Shown: positions 1-9,363 of the stretch, in pieces | Layout of the letters: each line of letters opens with the position of its first letter | Numbering within the stretch: the first letter of the stretch is position 1 | NCBI GenBank assembly: GCA_035559535.1 | Contig: DATMBG010000020.1 | Location: 1-46,171, forward strand | Source of the DNA: Candidatus Limnocylindrales bacterium | GTDB lineage: Bacteria > Moduliflexota > Moduliflexia > Moduliflexales > JAUQPW01 | Direction: 5' to 3' | Length of the DNA: 46,171 bases | Position numbers and translations under genes: made by a program | Notes under the pieces: generated by a model | Told to the model about the DNA's origin: nothing | Database searches by the model: none | Seen by the model: the letters and a program-made list of their open reading frames with translations, nothing else

Positions 1-492
1 GGGGTAGGAAGTTAAAAATGGGGAGAGTTTCTCTAAAATTTAACGGTGGGGGTCCCTTGGGGTGGTGCGAAGGGGGTTAGGGGTCAGGGACAAAATTTGG
101 AAGGGTCCGTAACAACATAGGGCACTTCTGACCGGAAATGGAATTGGCCCTGGCTGGGGGATCTTTTTCCCCAGTTACCGGCAGTTATCAAAAACTCCTA
201 CCTGGTTTATTTAGTTTTGGCTTAACTTTTAAGTAGTCCTCACCCCGGACCCCTCTCCCACGCTGCGGGAGAAGGGAGTTGGGGAGTGAAAGCAGTTTTC
301 CAAAGTCACTATTCACTGGATCAGGTACGGCTATAAGCTTCTGTAGGGATTCAGGGAAATAAAACCCACATTTCCCCTGCCCGACGTGGGAAGGGGGTCA
401 GGTTAATTAAAAAGATACCCTTGAAAAGGGTAAGGGGAGTATTTCTTCTTCTACTTACTATGTTGATACAGATACAATTCTTCATCGGGTAT
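1..492. other. Left-edge intergenic region with a REP-like hairpin
   Basis: I see no supported gene in this stretch. It is rich in G- and C-runs. A short inverted repeat TCTCCC (254-259) / GGGAGA (267-272) sits inside a block that resembles the dispersed intergenic hairpins also seen near 7407-7426 and 19134-19145. A second C-rich then G-rich block lies at about 369-400. A TTG at 421 could extend the ftsH frame upstream, but it lies ahead of the predicted ftsH promoter, so the segment is read as non-coding leader DNA. Confidence 0.5.
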
Positions 493-521
493 TTGACAGA
501 GAGGCTTCCAGGTTTTACATT
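493..521 (+). promoter_or_regulatory. Predicted sigma70-type promoter of ftsH
   Basis: A perfect -35 box TTGACA (493-498) is followed by a 17-nt spacer and the -10 box TACATT (516-521, four of six consensus bases). Transcription would start near 528, just ahead of the AGGAGG ribosome-binding site at 529-534. This supports the ATG at 544 and excludes the upstream TTG at 421. Confidence 0.6.
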
Positions 522-543
522 AAGTGGTAGGAGGTTTTTTACT

Positions 544-2346
544 ATGAACATGAAAGCCAAATCTTCCCTCTGGTATATTCTGGGAGCTCTTATTTTTTTA
601 TTTTTCTTTGAATATCACCTGCTGACACCCAACGTTCAGCAGATATCCTATAGTGACTTTAAGAGCCTTATACGAGAGGGAAAACTTAAATCCGTAGTAA
701 TCGGTTCGGATTTTATACGAGGGATTTCCAAGGAAGATGCAAGGACACAGAACCAGGGGAAGATGTATGTTGCAGTTAAAGTCGAAGATCCTAAACTGAT
801 AGAAGATCTGGAAAAAGCCGGGGTCCAATATTCGGGTCAATATGAAAATCCCTGGATCCGAGATATTTTATCTTGGGTTGTTCCCTTAGTCATTTTAATA
901 GCCATCTGGGGTTATTTTTTCAGGAGGATGGGAAACGCAGGGACCGGAATTCTTTCCTTTGGAAAAAGCCGGGCCAAGATTCAGAGTGAAAATAAGACCG
1001 GAATTACCTTCAATGATGTAGCCGGATTACATGAGGCCAAGGAAGAACTCAAAGAAATTGTAGAGTTTTTGAAAAATCCGGAGAAATTCCAGAGGCTGGG
1101 AGGGAGAATCCCGAAAGGAGTCTTACTGGTAGGTCCTCCTGGTACCGGAAAAACCTTATTAGCCAAGGCTGTAGCCGGGGAAGCCAGTGTTCCTTTCTTT
1201 AATATTAGCGGATCGGATTTTGTAGAGATGTTTGTAGGTGTAGGGGCCGCACGGGTTCGGGATCTTTTTGCACAGGCCCAGGAGAAAGCTCCCTGTATTG
1301 TTTTTATCGATGAGCTGGATGCCTTGGGTAAAGCCAGGGGGATTTCTCCCATTGGCGGGGGCCACGAAGAGCGGGAACAAACTCTCAATCAACTCCTTGT
1401 AGAAATGGACGGATTCGACTCCCGAAAGGGTGTTATTATCATGGCCGCCACCAACCGTCCGGAAATTTTAGACCCTGCTTTGTTGCGACCCGGGCGATTT
1501 GATCGTCATGTTGTGGTAGATAAACCGGATCGTAAGGAACGGGAAGCCATCTTAAAGATCCATGCAAGAAATGTCAAACTTGCTAAAGACGTAGATCTCA
1601 GCATTATTGCAGCCAGAACCCCGGGATTTGTCGGAGCCGACCTGGCCAATATTGTCAACGAAGCAGCTCTGTTAGCCGCCCGAAAGGATAAAGATGCCGT
1701 CGAAATGAAGGATTTTGAAGAAGCCATTGATCGGGCTATTGGAGGTCTGGAAAAAAAGCAACGGGTTTTAGGTGATCAGGAAAGAAAGATCGTCGCTTAT
1801 CATGAAGCGGGTCATGCCTTAGTGGCCGCTTCCGTCGCCCATGCAGATCCGGTTCATAAAATCTCCATTGTCTCTCGGGGGATCGCAGCCCTGGGTTGGA
1901 CCTTACAACTGCCTACGGAGGATCGGTACCTGATGACCAAGTCGGAACTTTTAGACAGAATGGCGGTCCTCCTGGGAGGGCGTGCCGCTGAGGAATTGGT
2001 ATTTCGGGAAATCTCGACTGGAGCCCAAAACGACCTTCAAAAATCTACCGATATTGCTCGAAGCATGGTCATGGAATACGGCATGAGCGAAAACCTGGGT
2101 CTTCTGACCTTCGAGAAAGACCGAAGGTCTCCGTATCTGGGGGTGAGCGGACTCGGCTATGGGCGTGAATATGGAGATCGGGTAGCCGATGAAATCGACC
2201 GGGAAGTTAAACGGATCGTGGACGAAACTTATCAACGGGTCCGGGATATCCTCCAGAGAAAATACGAAAAATTGGAGACTCTGGCCAATGCACTTCTGGA
2301 AAAGGAAACTCTGGAAGGGGAGGAACTCAAGGCCTTATTAGCCTAA
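544..2346 (+). CDS. ftsH: ATP-dependent zinc metalloprotease FtsH
   Basis: Membrane-anchored AAA protease that extracts and degrades membrane proteins and unstable regulators. The protein is 600 residues, normal for the family. Two membrane segments (about residues 9-27 and 108-126) flank a small periplasmic domain. The AAA module has Walker A GPPGTGKT (197-204), Walker B VFIDELDA, and the second region of homology ending in LLRPGRFDR. The zinc site HEAGH is at 420-424 and the third ligand is D497 in the GAQND motif. The ATG at 544 is chosen because AGGAGG precedes it by 9 nt and a promoter overlaps the longer reading. The gene stands alone, with a 470-nt gap before the transporter operon. 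Function is certain from the motifs; the substrate range is not visible. Confidence 0.97.
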   Translation: MNMKAKSSLWYILGALIFLFFFEYHLLTPNVQQISYSDFKSLIREGKLKSVVIGSDFIRGISKEDARTQNQGKMYVAVKVEDPKLIEDLEKAGVQYSGQYENPWIRDILSWVVPLVILIAIWGYFFRRMGNAGTGILSFGKSRAKIQSENKTGITFNDVAGLHEAKEELKEIVEFLKNPEKFQRLGGRIPKGVLLVGPPGTGKTLLAKAVAGEASVPFFNISGSDFVEMFVGVGAARVRDLFAQAQEKAPCIVFIDELDALGKARGISPIGGGHEEREQTLNQLLVEMDGFDSRKGVIIMAATNRPEILDPALLRPGRFDRHVVVDKPDRKEREAILKIHARNVKLAKDVDLSIIAARTPGFVGADLANIVNEAALLAARKDKDAVEMKDFEEAIDRAIGGLEKKQRVLGDQERKIVAYHEAGHALVAASVAHADPVHKISIVSRGIAALGWTLQLPTEDRYLMTKSELLDRMAVLLGGRAAEELVFREISTGAQNDLQKSTDIARSMVMEYGMSENLGLLTFEKDRRSPYLGVSGLGYGREYGDRVADEIDREVKRIVDETYQRVRDILQRKYEKLETLANALLEKETLEGEELKALLA

Positions 2347-2823
2347 AGAGAAGAAAAGAAAACCAGGATAAACACTCCCCTCTATCCGTAGGCGTCAGGA
2401 TAAAGATGAAAGGCTTTGGATTTCCTCACTCCGGGGCCCTGCCTCCTAAGTTATAGGTATTCAGTTCTTAACTCTTTTAACCTGACGCCGGACCCTTTAA
2501 CCTCCTCTCTTTCCTCCTCCAAAATGCAAAACCAGGAAGAAGAACAGGAATAGTACTGTCCTGGGCCTAAACAGGAAGATGATCGTTTTACCTGTTGACA
2601 ACCCTATCCCAAATGAGATATACAATCAGAATAAAACTAAGTCCTCTTATTGAATCTGCCTTTAAACAATTCAGCGAGGGATAGGGTTCCATGAGCGATA
2701 TAGTCAAAACCCCTGCTTCGAACCCTCAAAGGGAGGTCTACGGTCCTCTGGACAGGTGATCACGACCGGCCTGGTCCTGTTAAGGGTAAACAGGGTCAAG
2801 TCGGTGAAATTTACCTGGTGGTT
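2347..2823. other. Intergenic region and transporter-operon leader
   Basis: No supported gene. A 9-bp inverted repeat GGCGTCAGG (2391-2399) / CCTGACGCC (2481-2489) with an 81-nt loop lies downstream of ftsH; it lacks a T-tract and looks more like a dispersed repeat than a terminator. A good promoter (2595-2624) starts a leader of nearly 190 nt. A 22-codon reading frame (2691-2759) in this leader has only a weak upstream purine run, and I do not call it a gene. Confidence 0.5.
2595..2624 (+). promoter_or_regulatory. Predicted promoter of the ABC importer operon
   Basis: TTGACA at 2595-2600, 18-nt spacer, then TATACA at 2619-2624. A start near 2631 would give a leader of nearly 190 nt before the first permease, unusually long for an operon with no recognised riboswitch. 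Confidence 0.5.
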
Positions 2824-3669
2824 ATGAAATCCGGCACCCAACGCATAAAACAAAGATTCGTTCCCTTTATCCTCTTACTTCCAGCGGTAACCCTGACCGT
2901 TCTATTCCTGATACTTCCTCTATTTTACCTGGTCATGATGAGTTTCACAGAGGGGTCCAGCTTTTTCTTTGAGCAAAAATTTACCCTGGATAATTACAGG
3001 GAACTGTTCAGTCGCTATCGAGGGGTCATCCGAACTACTGTGTTCCTGGCCTTGGCTTCTGCCATAGTTGATCTCCTCTTAGGTTATCCCTTTGCCTACT
3101 TCCTCCAGAGCCGCTTTCCCTATAAAGACCTGGCCCGGGCCTTGATAATCTTTCCCCTCTTTGGAGGGCTGTATCTGGCCTTTGGTTTATACTATTTGTT
3201 TTTACCTAAAGGGGTTCTTTCACCCCTTTTAGAAAGGCTAGGGATTAATGTGTTATCCCTCCTCTACTCAGAGAGTTCTGTTATTCTTGGCATGGCTATT
3301 TTAACTTTTCCGTTCATGGTTGCAAATATTATGACAGCCCTTCAGAACATCGATCCTATCTTAAAAGAAGCTGCTTTATGCTTGGGGGCCAGCCGGTTCA
3401 GAATTTTTTGCAGAATTACCCTTCCCTTGACATGGTCTGGTATGGTAGCCGGGTTTTTAATGTGCTTCGGTTGGAACCTGGGAGCCTATGAAATACCTCT
3501 ATTCCTGGGCAGCCAGGCCGAACAGCAGGTGGTCTCTATTAAGATGTATCAACAGGCTCTGGTCATGTCCAATTATGGACTCTCTGCAGCACTGGGCATG
3601 GTTGTCATGGCCCTTTCCTTTTCGGTAACTTATCTCTCCCTGAGATTTTCCAAAGGAGCCTTGACATGA
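2824..3669 (+). CDS. ABC transporter permease, PotB/spermidine-putrescine type
   Basis: Inner-membrane permease of a binding-protein-dependent importer. About six hydrophobic segments are visible, the first directly after the short basic N-terminus (LLPAVTLTVLFLILPLFYLV). The EAA loop that contacts the ATPase is present as EAALCLGASRFRIF about 100 residues before the end. Length (281 residues) fits the PotB/PotH group. A GTG two codons upstream (2818) is an alternative start; no strong ribosome-binding site distinguishes them. It is followed after 40 nt by the second permease and then an ATPase, the usual order for polyamine, thiosulfate or Fe3+ importers of this superfamily. The substrate cannot be told from the permease alone. 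Confidence 0.85.
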   Translation: MKSGTQRIKQRFVPFILLLPAVTLTVLFLILPLFYLVMMSFTEGSSFFFEQKFTLDNYRELFSRYRGVIRTTVFLALASAIVDLLLGYPFAYFLQSRFPYKDLARALIIFPLFGGLYLAFGLYYLFLPKGVLSPLLERLGINVLSLLYSESSVILGMAILTFPFMVANIMTALQNIDPILKEAALCLGASRFRIFCRITLPLTWSGMVAGFLMCFGWNLGAYEIPLFLGSQAEQQVVSIKMYQQALVMSNYGLSAALGMVVMALSFSVTYLSLRFSKGALT

Positions 3670-3709
3670 ATCCGTCTGTTGTAATCTCGGGTTTTAAAGG
3701 AGCAGGTGT

Positions 3710-4630
3710 ATGAGCCTTTCGGGGATCCCTTTAGATCCGCAGATAAAAAGCGAAAAGGAGAGGGAGGGAAAGGGAGAAATCTTTTACGTTTCCACACCTC
3801 CCCCCACCCATACTCCCCTACCTGGTCCTTATCTTCCAAAGATCCAGACCTTCTTTCTTAATGAACTGGCCTATCTTTATGTCCTATTTTGTCTCTTGAT
3901 CTCTGTCATGCCCTTTGGAGTCACCCTCTGGTATTCTCTCTTGACACGGGGTAAATCTCCAAAATTAACCCTGGCAAATTATCAATATGTCTTTGGGAGT
4001 TTTCTCGATTCCCTTCTACTCAGCTCAAGGGTTAGCCTTGTAACCCTTCTTTTTAATTTCCTCATCGTCATTCCAGCCGCTTATGCCCTGGTACGTTGTG
4101 AGTTCAAAGGAAAGAAATTCGTTCTCACGCTACTGAATGTACCCCTTTACTCACCGGCTATTATTCTGGGGATCGGTCTGCTGCTCATCTATCACTTTAC
4201 TTATGGCCTCTATAACTCTTTCTGGGGCCTCTGTTTTGGTATGATGGTGGGAACTTTTCCGCTCATGCTTATGCCGGTTATGGTCGCTCTAAAGGACCTG
4301 GATAAGGTTTACGAAGAGGCTGCCCTATGCCTGGGTGCCAGTCCGCTCTATACCTTCTTTAAAGTCACACTCCCTCTGATAGGCCCCGGCATTAGTGCCG
4401 GGATTATTTTGAATTTCGTCATTGTCTGGAACGAATTTCTAGTTACCTTATTTATCGCAGGTCCGGATTATATCACGGCACCTTTAAAAGTCTATAACCA
4501 GATCCTCTGGTTTGGGTACCAGAACACCACCGCAGCCCTGGCCGCCACCTTGCAGATCATTTCTTTTCTGGCTTTGATGGTCTACTTTAAATTGTTTGGA
4601 TCTCGCTTTTTAAAGGGAAGGTTCTTTTAA
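3710..4630 (+). CDS. ABC transporter permease, PotC type, with a low-complexity N-terminal extension
   Basis: Second membrane subunit of the importer. The C-terminal 260 residues hold about six membrane segments and the EAA motif EEAALCLGASPLYTF. The ATG at 3710 has a good upstream site (GGAGCAGG). The first 45 or so residues are odd for the family: a charged stretch (KSEKEREGKG) and a proline/threonine run (PPPTHTPLPGP) precede the first membrane helix. The DNA for this run is C-rich and resembles the CCCATACTCCC repeats at 30780-30861, so it may be an in-frame repeat insertion. The next methionine lies beyond the first helix, so a much shorter start is unlikely. It is co-oriented with the upstream permease and the ATPase. 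Confidence 0.85.
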   Translation: MSLSGIPLDPQIKSEKEREGKGEIFYVSTPPPTHTPLPGPYLPKIQTFFLNELAYLYVLFCLLISVMPFGVTLWYSLLTRGKSPKLTLANYQYVFGSFLDSLLLSSRVSLVTLLFNFLIVIPAAYALVRCEFKGKKFVLTLLNVPLYSPAIILGIGLLLIYHFTYGLYNSFWGLCFGMMVGTFPLMLMPVMVALKDLDKVYEEAALCLGASPLYTFFKVTLPLIGPGISAGIILNFVIVWNEFLVTLFIAGPDYITAPLKVYNQILWFGYQNTTAALAATLQIISFLALMVYFKLFGSRFLKGRFF

Positions 4631-4869
4631 TATTTCTCAGAGGGTAATCCCGGTGACGGTTCCTATCTTACATAATGGGCTATTAGACAAAGGAAAAAGA
4701 GGCGGTGTATTTCTATGCAAGACTAAATATCAGGCGCTGTAAATCCTGCAGGAGTTGTAATACGAGATGGTATTTTGGTAATTGACGAAATAAAGCAAAT
4801 TAGCATTTCGTGCCGACCGGGGCAGTTCTTCTAACTACGGCAGGATTTACGCGACGCAAAGGATCAGGA
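4631..4869 (+). repeat. Inverted repeat between permease and ATPase genes
   Basis: TAAATCCTGC (4740-4749) is repeated inverted as GCAGGATTTA (4840-4849), with partial similarity continuing inward (AGTTGTA against TAACTAC). The right arm lies in the open stretch just before the ATPase start and creates a spurious upstream GTG start (4810). The element separates the permeases from the ATPase by 239 nt and may be a dispersed palindromic repeat. Function is unknown. Confidence 0.4.
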
Positions 4870-5973
4870 ATGGCTTCTGTCAGGTTGGTTAATGTCACCA
4901 AAAGATATGGAGAAATTGTAGCTGTGGATCGAGTTAACCTGACCGTTGAAAACGGGGAATTTATAACCCTTCTAGGTCCGAGTGGGTGTGGGAAAACAAC
5001 CACTCTCCGGATGATTGCGGGACTTGTGGAGCCTAGCGAAGGGGAAATCTATTTTGATGACGAACTGATGAATGCCGTACCGGTCAATCGGCGAAATGTT
5101 GGATTTGTTTTTCAAAGTCACGCTTTATTCCCCCATATGACCGTGCAAGAGAACCTTGCGTTCGGGTTGAAAGCGAGGGGATTTCCCAAGCAAGAAATCA
5201 AAAAGAGGATCCAGGAAGTCCTCCATCTGGTGGAGATGGTGGGATTTGAGAAGCGTAAGCCGCATCAACTGAGTGGTGGTCAACAACAGCGGATCTCATT
5301 GGCTCGGGTTCTCGTGGGAGATCCCACGGTGCTACTTTTCGACGAACCCTTGAGTTCCCTGGATTTCAATCTACGGAATACCCTGAAGTTTCAAATCAAA
5401 GAGCTGCAGCGGAGAACCCGAAAGACGGCCATTTATGTGACCCATGATCAATCCGAGGCTTTTGCTATCTCCGATCGGATTGTCGTCATGGATCGCGGCC
5501 GAATTCAGCAGATCGGAACCCAACTGGACATTTACCTGAGGCCCCAAACACCCGTTGTAGCCAACTTCATAGGCTCCCATAATTGCTTCCGGGGAATTTT
5601 AACAGAATGGGAACCGGAGAGCGGCTTGGGGGTCCTTGATTGCGAAGGCCTGCTCCTTAAAGTGAGGATGTCAGAAGGTTACTACCCTAGAGCAACGCAG
5701 GACTCTACACCCCATCGGGTTTTGGCCTACTTGCGTCCGGAAGAGATAGAGATCCTCGATCATCCCGAAAATGAAGCCTATCTAAATTGTTTCCGGGGCC
5801 GAATTCAACAGGTAATTTTCGAAGGTTCCACTCTCCGTGTCTATGTAGAGGTAGCCGATCGTATCCTGCAAGCCGAAGTAAGCGGAAAAAAGCGGTTGAG
5901 CTTCTTCGGCAAAGAAGGACTCAACGTTTATATCGGTTTCAGCGATCTAACCCTGATACGGGAGAAGGAATAA
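4870..5973 (+). CDS. ABC transporter ATP-binding protein, PotA/MalK type
   Basis: Cytoplasmic ATPase that powers the importer. Visible motifs are Walker A GPSGCGKT (residues 36-43), Q-loop VFQSHALFPHMTV, signature LSGGQQQR, Walker B VLLFDEPLSSLD and the switch histidine in YVTHDQSEA. A C-terminal TOBE-like regulatory region follows (about residues 250-367), as in PotA, FbpC and CysA. The ATG at 4870 gives MASVRLVNV, the usual family N-terminus, with purines (AAAGGATCAGGA) just before it. A GTG 20 codons earlier would add residues encoded by a repeat arm. Together with the two permeases and the convergent binding protein it makes a complete importer. Confidence 0.9.
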   Translation: MASVRLVNVTKRYGEIVAVDRVNLTVENGEFITLLGPSGCGKTTTLRMIAGLVEPSEGEIYFDDELMNAVPVNRRNVGFVFQSHALFPHMTVQENLAFGLKARGFPKQEIKKRIQEVLHLVEMVGFEKRKPHQLSGGQQQRISLARVLVGDPTVLLFDEPLSSLDFNLRNTLKFQIKELQRRTRKTAIYVTHDQSEAFAISDRIVVMDRGRIQQIGTQLDIYLRPQTPVVANFIGSHNCFRGILTEWEPESGLGVLDCEGLLLKVRMSEGYYPRATQDSTPHRVLAYLRPEEIEILDHPENEAYLNCFRGRIQQVIFEGSTLRVYVEVADRILQAEVSGKKRLSFFGKEGLNVYIGFSDLTLIREKE

Positions 5974-5974
5974 G

Positions 5975-6035
5975 CCGCAAAGGGCTCCGAAAAGTAGACG
6001 TATAAGAGTTTCCCTACGCTCAGAGCCCTTTGTGG
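5975..6035. terminator. Hairpin between convergent ATPase and binding-protein genes
   Basis: The arms CCGCAAAGGGCTC (5975-5987) and GAGCCCTTTGTGG (6023-6035) pair over 13 bp with one G-T wobble and a 35-nt loop. The hairpin fills the 67-nt gap between two converging genes. No T-tract is present on either side, so a bidirectional-terminator role is inferred from position. Confidence 0.5.
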
Positions 6036-6040
6036 ATAAA

Positions 6041-7264
6041 TTATTGGAGTCTTTGTTCATAATACTTCATCCAGCTATCCATATGGGTACCCACAAAATT
6101 CCAATCCACCGGCTTATACTGCTTTTGCACGATCTCCAGAGAAGGGTACATGGAAGAATAGGAGGGTTTAATCCAGTCCGGCAAAAGTCCTTCATAGTGA
6201 GGGCCTAAAAGCCCCTCGTGAAATTCTGCCCAGGGACCTTTCTCCAGTTTCCAGCTATCAGGAGGAACTTGCCGTTCATCGCTCAGTTCAAAGTTGATAA
6301 AAATCTGAGCCAGCACCGGGTGTGGGGCGTTTTTGGGAATCCAGGCAAATCCATTAGCCATGGCCTGTCCCGATTCCGCGTTCAGAAAAGCTGTGGATTC
6401 ATAACCCTCTAAAAATTCAAGGCGAGCCAGGGAGTTCCAAAACATAACGGCATGGACCGCTTCGGACCGTAGGAGTTGTTGCATCTCGGAGCTGGAAGTA
6501 GTGTATTTCACCACATTAGGACCGATTTTATCCACCGCAAAGTCAATAGCTTTTTTCATATCTTCATCCTTTTTATAATCCCCACCCAGAGACCAGCAGA
6601 GCCCGATTAGAAAACCCGCCGCAGTGATATCTCCCGGCTTGGCTAATGTCAGCTTCCCCTTTAACCTTGGATCTGCCAGATCTTTCCAGTCCTTGAGAAA
6701 CCCTGCCTTGTCTTTGTTGTAAACGATACCTGGGGAGGCAGTTGCTTGAAACGCCACGGCATTGGGTGCATAAACGAATGAAGGTAAGACATTCTTCAGG
6801 TTGGGAACCAGATCAGAGGGTAAAAAAGGCTGCACCACGTCGTGGCTCAAGGCTTCATGGTAATAATTTTCCTCGATGGCCAGTACATCATAGGGAGCCG
6901 GATTTCCGGCCTTTTGTGCAGTATATAAGTTCGTCAGGTAAGTCCCCGGTTCTTGTGTACCCAGATACTTGATCTCTACCTCAACCCCATATTCTTTCTT
7001 GACATATTCTTTAAATTTATCCACCAACGTGTCATTGGCCGTATAGGTCCAATTCCCGACAATTACCTCCCCTTCTTTTTTTATTTGCTCAATGAGCTCC
7101 GCCCGGGTCAGGGTTTTATCCAGAATGGGAACTCTAATCTGATCTTCGGCTCCCTGAACCTGTGAAGAGAAGACTGAAAAGGCCCCCATCAAGAAAAAGA
7201 TCCAGATGACCCTGGAGGAAAAAACGCGTTTCAGTCGGATAGTATGGCGTGTAGACTCTAACAT
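6041..7264 (-). CDS. ABC transporter substrate-binding protein, PotD-like
   Basis: Periplasmic receptor, 407 residues, for the adjacent importer. The N-terminus has a basic segment and a hydrophobic stretch (VIWIFFLMGAFSVFSSQVQGA), typical of a Sec signal peptide cleaved near residue 39. The mature part begins a two-lobed binding fold (GEVIVGNWTYTANDTLVDKF) and ends with the WxxxGTHMDSWMKYYEQ region. The ATG at 7264 has a near-perfect site AAAGGAGG six or so nt upstream. It faces the permease/ATPase operon and is transcribed separately, which lets the receptor be expressed at its own level. It resembles extracellular solute-binding family 1/8 proteins; polyamine is the best guess for the ligand but is not proven. 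Confidence 0.8.
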   Translation of the reverse strand: MLESTRHTIRLKRVFSSRVIWIFFLMGAFSVFSSQVQGAEDQIRVPILDKTLTRAELIEQIKKEGEVIVGNWTYTANDTLVDKFKEYVKKEYGVEVEIKYLGTQEPGTYLTNLYTAQKAGNPAPYDVLAIEENYYHEALSHDVVQPFLPSDLVPNLKNVLPSFVYAPNAVAFQATASPGIVYNKDKAGFLKDWKDLADPRLKGKLTLAKPGDITAAGFLIGLCWSLGGDYKKDEDMKKAIDFAVDKIGPNVVKYTTSSSEMQQLLRSEAVHAVMFWNSLARLEFLEGYESTAFLNAESGQAMANGFAWIPKNAPHPVLAQIFINFELSDERQVPPDSWKLEKGPWAEFHEGLLGPHYEGLLPDWIKPSYSSMYPSLEIVQKQYKPVDWNFVGTHMDSWMKYYEQRLQ

Positions 7265-7575
7265 AGCAGGACCTCCTTTACCGAGACCCGTTTTTATCGA
7301 TAACCAGAACGGAGTCCGGTTCGATGAAGACAGTCTCTTTGGCTAATCGTTATCATTTAATCTCTCTGGGTATTGGGAAATCTTCGTACCTTCCTCCCCG
7401 CCTCCTTTCCCCCACAAGCGGGGGAAGGGGGGGATAGAGATGGGGCTGGATTTCCACATTTTTCAGATAACCTGTATAAAAGATCGGACCCTGCAAGTTT
7501 CAAGTGATTCGGTTATGATAAAGATTCGAGTATCCGATAGTGGAAGAGAAAGCGGGAAGGTAAAAGGCCGTCGCA
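7265..7575. other. Intergenic region with a G/C-run hairpin
   Basis: This stretch lies upstream of the binding-protein gene and downstream of the acyl-CoA synthetase. A hairpin TTCCCCC (7407-7413) / GGGGGAA (7420-7426) with a 6-nt loop belongs to a family of similar dispersed hairpins in this window. The binding-protein promoter must lie here on the minus strand, but no strong -35/-10 pair is seen. Confidence 0.45.
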
Positions 7576-9141
7576 TTAACCTTTCTCTGCCAGATATTTA
7601 TACCGTTCCCTTAATACAGCCTTTTGGACCTTCCCTGTAGCCGTTGTTACCGGTAAGGTCTCAACAAATTCTACATATTTGGGTTTTTTGTAACCGGCTA
7701 AACGGGTTCTTACATAGTCAATGACCTCTTCTTTGGTCAACATAGCCCCTTCTTGAGGAACTACAACGGCCAGGACCGATTCACCCCATTCCCTATCCGG
7801 TATTCCGATTACCGCTACGTCTTTGATTTTATCGTGTTGTCGTAGCAGTTTTTCTATCTCGACCGGATAAATCTTTTCTCCCCCACTGATAATCATATCC
7901 TTTGACCGCCCGACAATATAGATAAATCCCTCCTCGTCGTATCGCCCCAGGTCACCGCTATAAAGCCAACCTTCCCGGAGGGTTTCAGCCGTTTTTTCCG
8001 GCATGTTCCAATACCCTTGCATAATGGTAGGACCCCTGGCGATAATTTCTCCTACTTCTCCCACGGCTACATCCTTTCCTTCCTTGTTTACGATACGGAC
8101 TTCCACCAGAGGATGTGGCTTTCCCACCGAGTTGATCTTAGCCTGGTTTTGCCGGGTTAGCCGGCAGAAAGTCAGAATACAACCCGCTTCGGTCAGGCCA
8201 TAGGTTACATAGACGTCTGCATGAAAATGTTGTAGGATTCCATTCAGGAGATCGGGAGGAAAAGTATCAGAAGATCCCAGGCAGCGTTTAACGGAACTCA
8301 AATCATAGTTCTGCAAGTTTGGTACTGCAAGCAACCTCCGCCAGACGGTAGGAACACAAAAAATATTGGTGACCCGGTATTTCTGGACCATCTCCAGAAT
8401 ATCCTCGGGATCCGGTCGGTCCAGGATAATAACGGTAGCTCCTACCATAAAATGGGGTAATAGAATACAATCCGGACCCCCGGTATGGAACAAGGGATAG
8501 AGAACCAACCCTCGATCTTCCTCTACGTTTCCGGTCTTAAGGGCCCAGGCCAGGGCGTGGAGATAATGGTTTTTATGGGAAAGTACAGCCCCTTTTGGAA
8601 ATCCTGTAGTTCCACTGGTATAGAGAATAATATGCGGATCGTTTTCATTGACTTTCACAAGGGGTTCCTCATCTGATTGTAACTCCATAAGTTCTTCCAA
8701 ATAGGGTCCCATAGGGGGATTTCCATCAGATTTCTGAGTTTCCGGGTCTTGATAGTAAAAAACCTGCCGGACGCTTTGCAGGTCAGGAAGGATAGGAAGG
8801 ACTGTTTCAGAGAAATTCCTATGAACAATAAAAACCGAACTCCCTGACTGAGTCAGGGTATATTGAATTTCACTTCCTTTGTACCAGAAGTTAACCGGCA
8901 CCATGATCGCCCCGATTTTTGCCAGGGCAAAATAGATCATCACATATCGGGCTGAATTCCTTCCCAGAACTGCTACCCGGTCCCCTTTCTGAACCCCTGA
9001 TTGAAGGAGAACTCGCGATAGACGGTTTACCTGGCGATTCAGCTCCTGATAAGTCCAACTTTCTCCACGAAAAATCAGAGCCACCTTGTTTCCGTACATC
9101 TCCGATTTAGCATTCTTACGCAGGATATCTCCGAGAAGCAT
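7576..9141 (-). CDS. AMP-dependent acyl-CoA synthetase/ligase
   Basis: Adenylate-forming ligase (521 residues) that activates a carboxylic acid, probably a fatty or aryl acid, to its CoA thioester. The phosphate-binding motif YTSGTTGFPKGA, the A5 motif YGLTEAGC, the A7/A8 region YSGDLGRYDEEG and GRSKDMIISGGEKIYP, and the catalytic lysine near the C-terminus (TGKVQKAVLRE) are all present. The N-terminus MLLGDILRKNAK resembles long- and medium-chain acyl-CoA ligases that begin with a cap helix. The gene is monocistronic in appearance, with gaps of about 220 and 310 nt on either side. Chain-length specificity cannot be read from the sequence. Confidence 0.9.
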   Translation of the reverse strand: MLLGDILRKNAKSEMYGNKVALIFRGESWTYQELNRQVNRLSRVLLQSGVQKGDRVAVLGRNSARYVMIYFALAKIGAIMVPVNFWYKGSEIQYTLTQSGSSVFIVHRNFSETVLPILPDLQSVRQVFYYQDPETQKSDGNPPMGPYLEELMELQSDEEPLVKVNENDPHIILYTSGTTGFPKGAVLSHKNHYLHALAWALKTGNVEEDRGLVLYPLFHTGGPDCILLPHFMVGATVIILDRPDPEDILEMVQKYRVTNIFCVPTVWRRLLAVPNLQNYDLSSVKRCLGSSDTFPPDLLNGILQHFHADVYVTYGLTEAGCILTFCRLTRQNQAKINSVGKPHPLVEVRIVNKEGKDVAVGEVGEIIARGPTIMQGYWNMPEKTAETLREGWLYSGDLGRYDEEGFIYIVGRSKDMIISGGEKIYPVEIEKLLRQHDKIKDVAVIGIPDREWGESVLAVVVPQEGAMLTKEEVIDYVRTRLAGYKKPKYVEFVETLPVTTATGKVQKAVLRERYKYLAEKG

Positions 9142-9363
9142 GTTTTAACCCCTGGTCTACGATCCGTAATTCTTGATTTTGAACCACGGATTCAGGATGA
9201 GGGGTAAAAGAAAAATTTAAAGAAATGATTTTCGTAAATTGGAGGCCCCCAACCCGGTATCGGACGAATCAGCGATGGGTCTGGGATAAAACCCCGGGAA
9301 TAACCTGCCGGGCATCAGTACCTTGGAAGGGTCTTCACTTATGCTTAACTTACAGAGGACGGT

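Noticed and set aside
421-543. Upstream TTG extension of ftsH
   Set aside because: It lies ahead of a good promoter and ribosome-binding site that point to the ATG at 544, and the added residues do not match the family N-terminus.
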